Of a stretch of DNA of 64,000 bases, positions 45,470-58,844 are shown piece after piece. Position numbers and translations under genes: made by a program. The DNA is from Plasmodium relictum (lineage: Eukaryota > Apicomplexa > Aconoidasida > Haemosporida > Plasmodiidae): contig NC_041690.1 of the NCBI RefSeq assembly GCF_900005765.1, forward strand, positions 1,488,001 through 1,552,000, written 5' to 3'. Within the stretch, counting starts at the first letter, position 1; every line of letters begins with the position of its first letter. The notes below the pieces were generated by a model that made no database searches, was not told where the DNA came from, and was given only the letters and a program-made list of their open reading frames with translations.

Positions 45470-48400
45470 ATGAGTAACTCAGAAGAAATAGATGAAGGAA
45501 ACGAAGATTTTAAAAAAGTATATGATAGAATAGTAATAAAAAACAGAGTATTAAATGAAAAAGATAAAAATCATATAAATAATATATTTGAGATAAGTAA
45601 AATTAATGATTACAACTTAATTATGTATTATGAATATATATTAAAGTTGTCTTTTTTTAGTAGTAATGTGAATATTTTAAATATGTATAAATTAGTTAAA
45701 TCTCATTATGAAAAAAAATTCGAAGAAGTAGCAAAATGCTTAAAGAGCAATATATTAATTAGCTTACTAGATACTAATGGAATTGACACAAATGGAAATG
45801 TAATTGAATATTTTTTAAAAAATTATGATCAAATAAATAAATTTGAATATATAATTGGAAACGCAAATTATCCATTAGGATTTGAAAAGAACACTAATGG
45901 CATATTTCAAGTTTTTTTATTTAAAATTATTCCTAACAAAACTCTTTTATTAAATAAAAATAATTATCATTTTATGATGAAAGAAGAAATACCTCATAAT
46001 TATGATTCTATTGCTATAGAGAAAAGTTTATATTATGAAAAGAATAATTCACAGGAAAAAAAAAACAGTTATAAAAAAAATAATAATAGTACATATATAA
46101 ATAGTAATGGATATTATAGTTATATATATAAAGTAAAAAGTTCAGAACAAATACTACCTTTATATTTAATTGAATTTGAATTCAAATGTTTGCGTATTGA
46201 TGTTAGCATTCCTTCATGTGAATATTGTTATACTGCCAAAGCAATATTCTATTGTTATAATGACAAAGCTCATTTGTGTGATACTTGCGATATAAAACAC
46301 CACGAAAAAAATAAAATTTTAAAAAACCATAAGAGAATTCATGTATCTGAATCACCATATCAATTTGGTAAATGTCCCTATCATCCTCACGAATTATTAG
46401 AAAATGTTTGTATGAAATGTTTCTGTAGTCTCTGTTCAAATTGCTTATTGATAGGTAATCATTCCAGTATCAGTCATCGCAATCATCCAATAACAAACAT
46501 AAAAGATGCCTTTGTTTTGTCAAATAGAAAGATGTCTATAAGTGAAATAAATTTAGAAAATAGAAAATCAAGAATACTAAATTTATTAAAAAAGAAACAT
46601 AAGCTATTATCTGAAATTTATTCTAATTATGCATCTTTGCAAAAGAGAATTGATACTTTGTATAAATATATTATAAATGAATTAAAGACAGTAAAAAAAA
46701 AAAAAGTAGATTTCTTAATGGCTCTTAAAAGATCTATTTTATCTGAATTATTAGTTATTGAATGGGTAGAAGCTTTTTTCTTTCATACCAAGTTATCTTT
46801 GAATTTATCAGATTTTATTTCATATCAAAAAAAACATGATCTTCTTACTCATTTCTTAACATTAAAAGAAAAAGAAATAAATTTAGTCAAATATACTCCT
46901 CAATGGATTTTTCAGAAAGTTTTTATTCATTCTAACTTATATATTTATGAGGATAATTTTTACAAATTAAATTTAAGTAATAATAAAAACTTAGATTTAA
47001 TGATAAAAGATAAAAAAAATAAAGAAAATATCTTAAAAATTAATGAAAATAAATTAGAATCTATTTATAATTTCAGTAATATATTTAACAATAAAAATAT
47101 GCACTTAGGATTATATGAAGATATGAAGTTAAGTAACATATCAAATGGACTAGGTAAAGAAGATGAAAATATAAAATATTCTAAATTAATTTCTAAAGAT
47201 AACAAAAATGATTATTTTTCAACAGAAAAAAATATTTACGATATAAATGAAAATGATATAATAAAGGAAATACATGAAGATAAAATTCTAGGAGATAATG
47301 ATAAATTATTTAATAAATATGAAATAAATAAGCAAAATATTGATGAAATTATTAAAATAAAAAATAGTTATTCTTTTACTAATGAGATAACTAATGATAA
47401 ATTAGAGAGTTGCAATTTTCTCTTTAGAATTTTCAAGAATGAAAAATTATTAGAAAAATCAGTTTTAAAAAATTCTTATGTTTGTAATGAGTTATGGAAA
47501 AATTTCTTAAATTACAAATATATAAATATAATACATATTTTAAAAGTAAGGTATAGTTATAATACATTAGAATTAATTTCCTCTTTTTTAAATATATCAA
47601 ATTATTATGATAGCTTAGAAGATTTTGTTAAACATATAATTAAACATGAAATATATACTCTGTTACATAAGAATATTGATTATCACACGAAAATAAAGGT
47701 TACCCAATTATTAGATAATGTTACTACTTTACTGTGCATTCAAAATTTAAAATTATCATTTATTATTGATAAACATGTACAAATGTGTTTTTCTGAGATA
47801 GAAAAAAATGAAAAGAAACTTTTAATAGATATTGAAAATATAAAAAATGATAATGATGAATTATATAAAGCATTTTTAGATCAAAAAGAAAAATGTAAAT
47901 TAAATACAAAAAATAAAAATTCCGAAAATGTAAAACTAAAAAAAAATAATTTCATTGAGGAATTAGAAAATGAATTAAATAATGAACAACAAATAAAAGA
48001 AAATCAAGAAAATGAGCTCAATAACATAGAAAATGGAAATCAAATGTTATCAAAAGAGCATAACATATTAGAAGAAGAAAAATCATTAACAAATGATAAA
48101 TGGTTAAAAGATAAGCTTCAAAAAAAAATTAATGAAGACGTATATAAAAAAGAAAAGGAAGAATTGTCAATGTTAAAAAAAATTAAAGAATATATGTATG
48201 TTTATATAGAAAAACTAATAAATGATATAACAAATATAGCACATAAAGATTTAAATGAAAGTATACGATTTTTATTTTATTTAATACATGACGAAATTGA
48301 TGGGATAAATAAGAATAAAATAAATGAAAAAAAGTTAAGCATACATACTTTAACATTATGTTTAGATTTATTTATTAATTCTATTATATACCCATATATA

Positions 48401-48981
48401 TTTTATGTTCATGAACAAAATATAAATAAATCTCTAATTAAAAATAGCTTATACAAAAAGGTTATAATTATATTTGGTCAAACACTAAGAGAAATTTCCA
48501 TTTTTATTTTTCAAATATACAATTTGGGTATGTATGATAATAATATAAAAGTTTTTATAAATAATATTAAAAATAATAAATTACTAAAGAATAAAATGAC
48601 TAATGAAAATATGTTTTTTCTAGATGTTTCTCAAAGGGTAAAAAAAAAAAAAATGCTATCACTATATTTTTTATATTGACCTTATTAAAATTTCATTACT
48701 TTTTTTTTATTTTTCATTAAATTTTATTTTTTTCCCCTTTTTAGCTTTTTAATTGGATTATTAAAAACTTAGAATCACCACGTTATTATTCTCCACTTAA
48801 ATGGAATTTTAATGAACAAATAGAAAAAAGCTATCAAAGAATAGCAAGAGAAATTATAAATATTGACAAATCATCGGAAGCTTTTTGTATTAATGAAAAT
48901 GTAGATTATAATATATTGTTTAGTACAAAAAATTTTAAAGATATTTTAACACTTTGCTATTCCTTAACAGGTGATACTTGA
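45470..48981 (+). CDS. Twin B-box zinc-finger protein with coiled coil
   Basis: Model join(45470..48637, 48745..48981), 1,134 residues; the frame is open through the join to TGA. Two B-box-type zinc modules lie in tandem. The first is about 250-292 (CEYC, CYNDKAHLCDTCDIKHHEKN, then NHKRIH). The second is about 303-345 (CPYHPHELLENVCMKCFCSL, CSNC, then HRNHPI). A predicted coiled coil follows (NRKSRILNLLKKKHKLLSEI onward), as in TRIM proteins. There is no RING finger before the B-boxes and no PRY/SPRY at the end, so ubiquitin-ligase activity is not indicated; scaffold function is more likely. A Glu/Asn-rich helical stretch (about 780-900) precedes a more ordered C-terminal region. It is divergent from allantoicase and convergent with the SPP gene. 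Confidence 0.85.
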
Positions 48982-49389
48982 TAAGTTTTTAATCAAAATA
49001 TTTCATATTAAAATTATATTAAAACAACAACAAAAAAAAAAAAGATAAAAAAAAAAATACAATTACTAATAGTGAATAAAGGGATAGATACATGAATAAA
49101 TAAAATGAAAGTTTCTTTAAATTAAAAAAAAGTATTAAATATATATATATATATATAATTGACAAATACTTAAAAAAAATTTATAAAATAATAGTGAAAA
49201 AAAAAAAAAAAATATATCTTAAAATCATAAAAAAAAATTATACAAAAAATTAAGTTAAAAGAGAGATATTTAAAAATCTAAAAATGTATTTTTTTTATTT
49301 CATTTTTTTTTAAAAATTAAAAGTTATTTTATATATAAATGTTTTTAGATTAAAATTTTATTATTCTTATATATTTAAATAAATAATTA
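48982..49389. other. Convergent 3' spacer
   Basis: About 400 bp of A/T-rich sequence with a short (TA)n at about 49141-49157. No gene. Confidence 0.6.
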
Positions 49390-52300
49390 TTAAAGATTAT
49401 TTATGTTCTTATATTTATTTCTCCATATATCTTCTGGTGCTGAAATACCGTAAGAAATATGATAATTGTTCGTTTGATTAAATAAAAGAAATAAAACTAA
49501 AAGAACATCTATTTTTTCAATTTTATTTAATACTAAATTATCTTTTAATAAATATTTATTTTTATATTTTAAAGGAAAATGTGTTAATTGCATCCCACTT
49601 AATTTATCAGCAAAATATTTCAAATCCTTATTTTTTTTATTTAAGTAAGACAACTTAGCATTTTCTATTAAATAATTTGAGTAATTGGAATAATTTCTTG
49701 TAAAGTCTTCGAAACAATATAACACTTCTTTTTTTATTAGCTCTAAATCTTTTGGATTAGTTTGAACTATTAATGTAAAAAACCCGGTGAAGTATTTTTC
49801 ATAATTTAAAAATTCAAAAGATGAATCATATGTAAGTTCCTTTTTTTCTCTTAAATAATGAAAAAGTTTACTATTTAATATATATTGAATAACATAAGAT
49901 ACTATGCTAAAAAATAATGGATTTGTGTATAATTTTTTTTTTTTTTTTATTAAATCTTTAAAATTTTCTTCTTTATATTCGTTTAAATTTGTATGACTTT
50001 TTATTTTTTCTAATTCTTCTTGAAATATATTTCCTTTTTTCTCTGAATCATTTGATGATAATATTAGTTTTTTTAAAAAGTTTAATAAATAAAGAGATAT
50101 GTGAATACCATTACTTAAAAATCCGTAGCTATTTGCACTTTTTCCTACTAATAAAAACACACCATGTTCTTCTTTTTCATTTAAGTAAACATACGTTATT
50201 TCCTTGGATTTTTTATCAAAATTTTTAACAGGACACAATAAATTATATTCGTTTAATAGTTCTATTTCTTTATCTCTAATATTTGATAATAAATTATTAT
50301 TCATTATGTAATCTTTTGTTTTATTATTTTTATTAATATTTTTTAAAGAATATATTTCTTCATCATCAATATGAGATAAGTTATTTTTTTTTTCTACTTT
50401 TTTTTTTTTTATTGTTCCTAGAAAATGTAAAATATAATAGTGTATAAAATTTGAAATGTTTCCAACAATAGTTATTTCAAATAATGATAAATCACTAAAT
50501 AAATTCGATAATTCTTTCTGAACAATTTCTAAACTTATATTTTCTATAGAATCTAAATCAAAATTCTGATAACCAATAGCACCATCAGATAAATAGGAAA
50601 TTGTTTGTCCTATCAAAAATGATTGGAGGTTATTTTTATATTCAAAAAAATCCTTTTTTAATTTATCAATAACTCTCTGTAAAGATGAATTTTCTATTTT
50701 TGTTTGTAACAGAATATTATTTATTATAGAAAAAGCTGAATTGATATTTTCATACTTATTATAAGTATATATATCAATAAAAAAATATTCGTCATTTACA
50801 TCAATATATATATTTATGTTTTTATTACTACAATGTATTTCTACATTTTCTCTGCTAACATTTTCTATTTCACCTCCCTCAAATAAGCATATAATAGAAA
50901 ATAATAAAACAAAAACATTTTGCTTTTTCTTTTTTAAAATCTTATTATGAGGGATTATTAGTCTTAAATATACATTTTTTTTATCTATTTTGGTTTTATA
51001 TAAATTTATTTTTACACCATTTATTAATTCATAATTTTCTACCTCTTTTTGATTTTTTTTTGATAATATATAACTTTTTAAATTTAACACATTTACTTTA
51101 TCATTCAGAATTTTGCTATCAACATCTAGCAATATATCATCATTTAATTTATTTCTTAATTCTCTTAAATCTTGATTATAATTTTCATCTTGATTATTTT
51201 CTATTTTGATAAATTCATTATTTTTTTCTTTTTCTTTTTTTTCTTCTACTTCATTATAATTTACTTCATCAATTCTGACATCATAAAATTTTTTAAATAT
51301 ATCAAAATTAGGAATGGTACTTAAATTATATACACTATATATAGGAATATTATCTTTTTTTATTTGATTAATCTTTTTTACAATGTAATGAAATATATCT
51401 ATTTTACTACTGGGTTTTGGTTCCAAATATTTTGCGAAATGCACATTTTTAGTGATATTTTCATATATATATTTGGAAGATAACAGTTTTTTTTGAATAT
51501 TTATTGAAAAATTTGGTACTACTTCTTTCGAGTAAATATTATCAAAAAATAATTTTTTAATTTTATTTTTATCAAATTCATTGTAATCATTGTAAGGAAC
51601 ATGAATAACAACACAATGTGGTTTAAAATTGGTATCTTCGTTGAATATATTAAATAAATATTGGAAATAATATTTAGCAAAAGAGTTAATTTCATCTATC
51701 TTTAAATGATCAAAAATTTCCTTTTTCAATTTTTTTTCTCTCTTTTCATTCATATATACATGATTACATGAGTTATAATCTATTATTTTTTGAATTTCAT
51801 CAGTATATGTTTCATTTATTTTTGTATCTAAAATATATTCTTCGTCACATTGTTCTGGGTGTATCAACTTCATATTTTTTGATGCATACTGTTTATTTTC
51901 TTCTTCTTCATCATAATCAATTTCATTCATTTTATAATTTAGTAACTCATCTTCGCTAAAACCGTATAGCAGTAAACTTTTTATAAATCTATAAAACATA
52001 TTTATTGTTCTTTCAAACGATTTTGTTGTTGTTTTTATTTCAATAGTTCTTATGGTTGCTCCTTCATTTATATTGGTATACTCATTGATATCTATGCTAT
52101 TAAATAGGTCATTTCTGTGTATATTAAATCGAAAAGATAAACAATAAAAAATTATTTCTTTTATCAGAGATATTTTAAAATCTTCAAAAGTTCTTATACT
52201 TTTAATTTCTTCTTTTAATAAAATGTTTATATTAACATTGCTTAATGAATATCTAATTATTTCAAAATCTGTAATAATGTTTTTTAGTTCTGATTTATTT

Positions 52301-53778
52301 AGTAATTTTTCTTCTTCTATATTCACTTTATATTTATTCTTTAAATAGGATCTAAATTTTAATTCACTAATAATTTCATTTTCATTTTTTTTTAACTCTT
52401 TTAACTTCTCACTGTCAATAATATTATCATCTTTATAATCTTTATGCATATTAAAGTTATCGTCTTTTATATTATCATTATAAGTATTAACAGATATATT
52501 ATTTGTTTTAGGTAAATCACATTTCGAATAATTTTTTAATGTGTTATTATCAAAATTATGAACAACTGCTGGAAAGTTTTTATTTTTTAATCTCAATGTA
52601 TTATTATTTAATATATTTAAATATTTTATATCTTCATCTGTTAAAATTTTATTTTTTATATTTTCAAATTTTTCTTTTATTAATTTTTGTGTAATATCAA
52701 CATTTACATCTCCATATACAAATAAATTTACGTTTTCAGTTCTAAAAAATAAATCAAAATATTCTTTTATATCTTTTTCTTCATATCTTTTTAATAATTC
52801 TAATTTTCCTATTGGTAACCTATGACTAAGTCTATAAAAAATAAAAGATACAAATAAAATGTTTTTTTCTAGTCATAATGAATATATTAATTTATATACA
52901 TACCTATTTTCTTTATGTAAGGTTTTAATAATATCTGAATTCATTTTATACTCTACAGTATTAATAATGCTATATTCAGAAAAAATAGCTTTTTTTTCTT
53001 TTTTTATTCTTTCTTTATTAAACTGTGTTTTTCCTTTTAAAACTTCCACCATTGTATCAATACACTGGGATAAAATAGAATGTTTATAGTTAAATTCATC
53101 AACATTATAAATATCATAATTGTCAATTTCTTCTTCTTTTATATTTTTTATAAAATTATCATAATTAAAATTAGAAAAGGAATTTTCCCTATAAATTTCA
53201 TTATTTAGACTTATACTTATATAAAAAACAATATGATGAAAATCAGTATAGGCATTTGTTCTAATATTTTTATCAATAATATTTTTTCTATTTCTGTAAA
53301 AAAAAATAAAATAATTAAATTTTAATATAATAATAATAATAATAATAATAATACATAATATTATATAGATAAAATAATGATAATAACTAAAATAACCAAG
53401 AGAAAAATAATTTATTTTTTCTTTAAATTATATATATACTTAAAATGAATATTTTTTTTATATTTTGTAAAATTACTGTGATCCCATATAAGAAACATGC
53501 TCACATAAATGACTTATTCCTTGCTGGTTTTTTTTTTCATTCACACTTCCTGTATTTACTTCCATATATACATGAAGTTCTTCATAATTATAATCAATAG
53601 GATTAACGCAATTTTTATACTCATCAGATATTTTATGTGAAGGTAATATTACATGGCTTTCATTATTTAGAATAAATTTCTTTTTATTTATATTTTTTCT
53701 TTTTTTGTATATTATACTACTTAAGCTGTTTGGTAATTTAAATTTTATTAGATCTTCATCTTCATGTAATTCATTCAT
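49390..53778 (-). CDS. SPP: Stromal processing peptidase, M16 metallopeptidase
   Basis: Model complement(join(49390..52831, 52904..53293, 53477..53778)), 1,377 residues. SPP removes transit peptides from proteins imported into the apicoplast stroma. The inverted zinc motif HLCEH is at residues 90-94 (His90, Glu93 catalytic, His94), with the likely third ligand Glu200 in KKEKKAIFSEY. The text after the first zinc ligands, RTNAYTDFHHIVFYISI, and NRLSHRLPIGKLELL match plant SPP. A second, inactive M16 half and a long acidic linker follow; ELTYDSSFEFLNYEKYFTGF is the substrate-side R/Y-type region of the C-terminal half. No signal or transit peptide is visible. TTTTATAG lies directly before this ATG, so an upstream leader exon may have been missed. 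ALAD, another apicoplast protein, is the upstream neighbour. Confidence 0.92.
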
Positions 53779-54234
53779 CTATAAAATTTGTTAAAAGACA
53801 AAAACATTTCATTTAAATAGGAAATATTGGATTTTTATTTTTTTTTTCTTTTATTAGGACAATTTGATATAGTAGAAGCATACACATATATTCGTGATAT
53901 ATATAACTTTTTTAGGTATATTTAAAAATTATTTCATTATTTTCTTTATGAATATAAATAGAAAAAAAAAAAAAAAATAAGTAAAATTATAAATTTAAAA
54001 AAAAAAAAAATTAAGTTTGAAAAAAAGCATAATTATATATAAATTAAAATTTTATTATATATTTTTTCTTTATTATATATATATTTAATTTATAAATTTA
54101 ATATGAACTTATATTAATTTATCTAAACACATTATAATAATGTTGCTATTATATCAAATTCAATTAATTTAGAGCCATTTTCAAACTATTACTACTCTTA
54201 AATTTTGTTCATTATTTATTTGTTAATACTTTTA
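53779..54234. other. Spacer between ALAD stop and the SPP ATG
   Basis: 455 bp on the minus strand between two tandem genes. It should hold the SPP promoter and, if SPP is imported through the secretory route, a leader exon. A hydrophobic Met-Leu-Phe-rich start is seen near 54030 but the frame is lost in a T14 run. No confident exon. Confidence 0.5.
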
Positions 54235-55496
54235 TTATAGTGTTAGCTCAATATTAAAGTTATTATTATAATTATCTTCTATTTTTATATTTTTTTCAAA
54301 TAAATTTTTCATATATATTCCATATTGCTTAGCAAAATACGTAATAATTATATTTGCCCCAGCTCTTAAATAACTTTTAAATAGCTCTGTAAGAATTTCA
54401 TTTTCATAATTTATATCTTCATTCAAATATTTTACATAATTTTTAATCATCATATATTCACCAGAAACATTATAAACAGCTATTGGAACATTTATGTTTT
54501 CTCTTATTCTATTTCTAATTTTTTCGATGATATCTAAATAAAAAATAGACGGTTTTACCATTATTATATCCGCACCTTCTTTAATATCTAAAAAAAAAAA
54601 GGAAAAAATAAAGAAATATATTTATATTGATATATGTATAATTAAATAACATTTCGTTATTTAAATTATGAAATATACACACATAATTATATAAAACACC
54701 TAAGAAAAATAAATTATAATTTAAATTTAAATAAATAAATAAATATATATATATTACGTTTTTCTACGTTATTAAGATCCATATAAGTATTAAAATCGTG
54801 TTGATATGACTGTTTATTTTTTACAATATTCTTTGATATATTAGAATTTAATATAGATCTAAATGGCTTATAAAGACAAGAAGAATATTTGCATGTATAT
54901 GATAAAATTAAAATATTTCTAAAATTATGATAGTCTAAATTTTTTCTAATTTGTTCAATTCTATTATCCATTGAATCACTTGGGCAAACAACATCAGCAC
55001 CACTCTTGGCTAAACATAAAGACTACAAGAAAGAAAAAGATTATATATATAAATATAATTTTTGAAATTACATAATTTAAATAATAAATTTATATTATTA
55101 TAAAAAAAAAAAAAAATTCATTTAATTAATTATATTACTTGTTTTACAAGAGTATGAACACTAATATCATTTAGAATTTCCCTTTTGTTTTCATCATATA
55201 TTCCATCATGACCATATATGTTATATGGATCTAGAGCAATATCAGCATAAATTACAATATCATTTAAATATTTTTCTTTTATTTTATTTATTGTTTTACA
55301 AAAGTAACTATTTTCATTGTAGCATTCTTCGCAATATATTGATTTTTTTTCCTCATTAACAATTGGAAAAAACATAAAATGGTGAATATTTAATTTTAGA
55401 CACTCCTCTATTTCCTTAATTATTCCCTCATAATTATATGTGTAGATCCCGTCTAATTTTGTTTTTTTTTTCTCTACCTCCTAAAGAAATAAAAGA

Positions 55497-55574
<78 letters not shown>

Positions 55575-56472
55575 GTCATTAACTATTTTAAATACCTCTT
55601 CATGAATAAACAAAGGGTAAATGAAATTAGATGTTTTTATATTAGTATTATTGTATAAAGATAGTAAATACTTATTTCTTTTTATTCTTCTTTCTCTTCT
55701 ATTTGTTTCTATATATATATTATTATTTATATCCTTAGAGAAGTTTTTTAAATTATATTGATTATCGATATTTTTATTGTAAAAATCTTCAGTGGATTTT
55801 TTTCCTTCATTGATATTATGTGAATTCTAATTTTTTGTTTAAATACCAATAAAATGTTTCATTTGAATTGAAAGAAATTCAAAATATACTTAAATATATA
55901 TCATAAATTAGAAGACATTGTATAAAAAGGATTTTATTTTATTATAAATTATAAATTATTATATATTTTTTTTTTAATAATAAAAAATTTGACAACAAAA
56001 ATTAATGAGACAAATATTTAAATAAATCCAAGATATATACAATTATTCATAAATGTATATGTATAAAAATATTTATATATATATGTATATAAAATAAAAA
56101 TATATTTTTTCTTTTTTCTTTCCATATATTTATTTTTTTTAATTTGGGATTTTTAAAATTCCATTTATTTTTTATTTTTCTTTTATTAGTACATTATTAT
56201 TCAATGGGTTACTCCATCTTCTAGAAGATGATTTAGTAGAGGACTATAAAGATATTAAAAAAAAAAATAATAAATAAAATAATAAAATTGAGTAAACCAT
56301 ACTATTTCATTTTAATTTTCTTTATATGTTTTCTTTATTATTTTAAATATATTACATTTACAAATTTGGGTGAATATAAAATATATGCATTTTTCCTAAT
56401 ATTACGATTAAGACAGCAAACCAAATTAAGTACGCAAATAAAAATTAAAACTAAGCTATTAATTACTATCAT
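54235..56472 (-). CDS. ALAD: Delta-aminolevulinic acid dehydratase (porphobilinogen synthase), apicoplast
   Basis: Model complement(join(54235..54587, 54758..55022, 55139..55480, 55596..55826, 56193..56243, 56356..56472)), 452 residues. It condenses two ALA molecules to porphobilinogen, the second step of haem synthesis. Schiff-base lysines are Lys292 (SYTCKYSSCLYKPFRS) and Lys347 (MVKPSIFYLDI). The metal site is Asp-rich (DIALDP and GHDGIY, 213-228), the plant-type magnesium form and not the cysteine zinc form of animals. Other blocks are SNFIYPLFIHEE and GADVVCPSDSMDNRIEQIR. Exon 1 encodes a clean signal peptide (MIVINSLVLIFICVLNLVCC) and exons 2-3 a basic Ser/Asn-rich transit peptide, the standard bipartite apicoplast leader. 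The frame is open through all five introns. Intron 3 contains a 70-bp (TA)n run. Confidence 0.95.
55502..55571. repeat. (TA)n microsatellite in ALAD intron 3
   Basis: Pure TA run of about 70 bp in the 115-bp intron between 55481 and 55595, the longest such run in the window. Confidence 0.9.
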
Positions 56473-58844
56473 TCTCTTGTATGTATAATAAAAACATTAT
56501 TAACATAAAATTTTTATTAAATAACTTTTTTCTTCTTTTAGTTATCTGTAAATAAAGAATTTAAATAAAGATATTGAAAGTTGCTTCAATCAAAAAATAC
56601 TACTAATTCTTTACAACATTTTTTTTTTAATATTTTTGCATCCCTTCCCATTTATATATATATATATACATGTATTACTATTTTATATTTTAATTTATAT
56701 TTAGAAAAAAATATATAAAAGTTACAATTGTAACAATATAGTGTTCTTTAAATTTAAAAAAAATTTTAATTTGTTTTATTATTTATCAAGGTTGTTTATT
56801 TTTATTGAATAAAATTAGCTATTTAACTTTATCTCTAGAATAATTTAAAATATGTTATTTCTTTCATTTCTTAAATGCTATTTTTTCTTTGCGTGCTTTT
56901 GATACTTTTTTAATTAAGCATATTTATAAGGTTTTAATTATTTTAAATTTTGGAAGAGATTTTTTTAAAAAAATATAAAATCAATAAAAAAAAAGAAATA
57001 ATAACGATTATGTTAAAATAAAATTCAACAAATTCCAAATAAAGTAGAAACTATTAAAAAAGAAACGTATGAAAAAAAATATTAGATGTATAGGAAAAAA
57101 AATAAAAAAAAAAAAAATATAATAAAATTAAATGAAATAAAAATAAAAGTGGTTAATAAAGTTATTTGTTTTTTTCCTTACATCAAATATTTAAAGATAA
57201 AATTATTTTTCACATGTGAAAGTTTATTTTTATTATGGTCTTAAATGCCAAGAAAAAAAAAAATTATTTTAAATGTATCATAACTTGTAGAGTATATTTT
57301 AAATTATTGTAACAATTTTTAAAAATTATAAATAATATGTGACAATAAAAATGCCTTTTTTTTTAACCATAAAATTTTTTTATAGAACACGTGCTTACAA
57401 AAAATATTAACGAAATTAAAATAAAATTATTAGAATATTGTTTTATTACAATAATTATTGTAACAAAGCTATCTACAAAAATATTTAGATTTTAAGAAAC
57501 ATTGCCATGGAAAAAAATATGTAACTGTATTTTCTAAAAAAATACATGAAATAATTAAACGCTAACCATCTTGACTTTACAAAAAAAAAAAAAAAAAATT
57601 AAAAAAAAAATTAAAATTAATGAGAAATTATGAACAACACAGATAATACTGAATTTTTTTTTTTTTTTTTTTTTAGCTTTTTCTGCTTTTATGTTTTAGA
57701 AAATTTTTAATTTTTTTGTATTTTTTTTTTTTTTTTTTTGTCCTCGTTTTTAAGGTTTATTAAAAATACATATTAATATGCTTTTATTATATGACAAATA
57801 AATGTCTTAAAAAGAGAACAAAACAAAAAAAGGTGCATACATCTTTTACTAAATATATAAAAATAATAATGCAAAAAAAAAAAAAAAATGATACGTAAAA
57901 ATAAGAAGCATATTTTTTTTTAAGATATCTATATATATATTATTTATTTTATAAAAAAATGAGAAAAAATAGACAATTTTTAAATTTTTAAGAGAATATA
58001 ATTTTAAATTTAATATTATTTTATCTTTATTTTTTTTTTCTTACGTATATTATTTTTTTGGCATATTTGTGTTTTTAATATTTTTTATTGTATTTTTTAA
58101 TTTTGCACACAATTTTTAAGAATTATATTATTAATAAATGTTATGATATAGAAAGAAATAATAGAATTATTATATTATAAAAGAGATACATAATTTTTAT
58201 ATTATTTCTTAATAGTTGAAGAAAAAATATTTTTTAATTTTAAGAGTTTTCAAAGGATATATATTTTTACTATAATGAATGACATAAAAAAATACAAATT
58301 TATTGTGAAGAAAAATTTACCTATATTATTATATGAAATCATAAAAACATATAAAAAAATTTTAATAGAATATAAATTTTAATCTAGCAAGTTTGGAATA
58401 TATAGAAATAATCAAATGATAAATTCGTATTTCTTTTTAATTTGTTATTTTAAATTTAATATTTCATATGCACCTAAAAAAATATTGCAAAGAAATGAAA
58501 AATTAGGATAAAAACATATTTGTTATAAATTGTTCTAGAAATTTTTTTTTTTATTTTTTTTATATTAATATTTTTAAAATTAAAAAAAAAATTTTTTTTT
58601 AATTGATATCATTTTTGATTTGATTTTTTTAACTTTATTATGTTTTTTTTTTTGTTTTCATTTAATATACATAAGCATATAATTTTTTTTTTATTTTATA
58701 TTTTTTTAAAAGTTTTGAATATATTAAATTAATTTTGAAAATTTGGACATTTAAATATTATTCTTCATGTATTGAATTGTGTTAGTTATAAAATATAAAA
58801 TTTTATGCCATTAAAGTTTTTAAATCAATTGTTTGTATAAAAAT
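56473..58844. promoter_or_regulatory. Divergent intergenic region between ALAD and the kleisin gene
   Basis: About 2.4 kb carrying both promoters. Copies of TTGTAAC/GTTACAA recur: a perfect 14-bp palindrome GTTACAATTGTAAC at 56721-56734, ATTGTAACAATT near 57305, and an 18-bp palindrome at 57446-57463. The remainder is homopolymer-rich, with poly(T) at 57655-57675 and 57720-57740. No gene. Confidence 0.5.

Noticed and set aside
53902-54030. Hydrophobic Met-Leu-Phe leader as SPP exon 1
   Set aside because: The frame is lost in a T14 run and again after a T16 run, and no usable donor follows; kept only as an open question.
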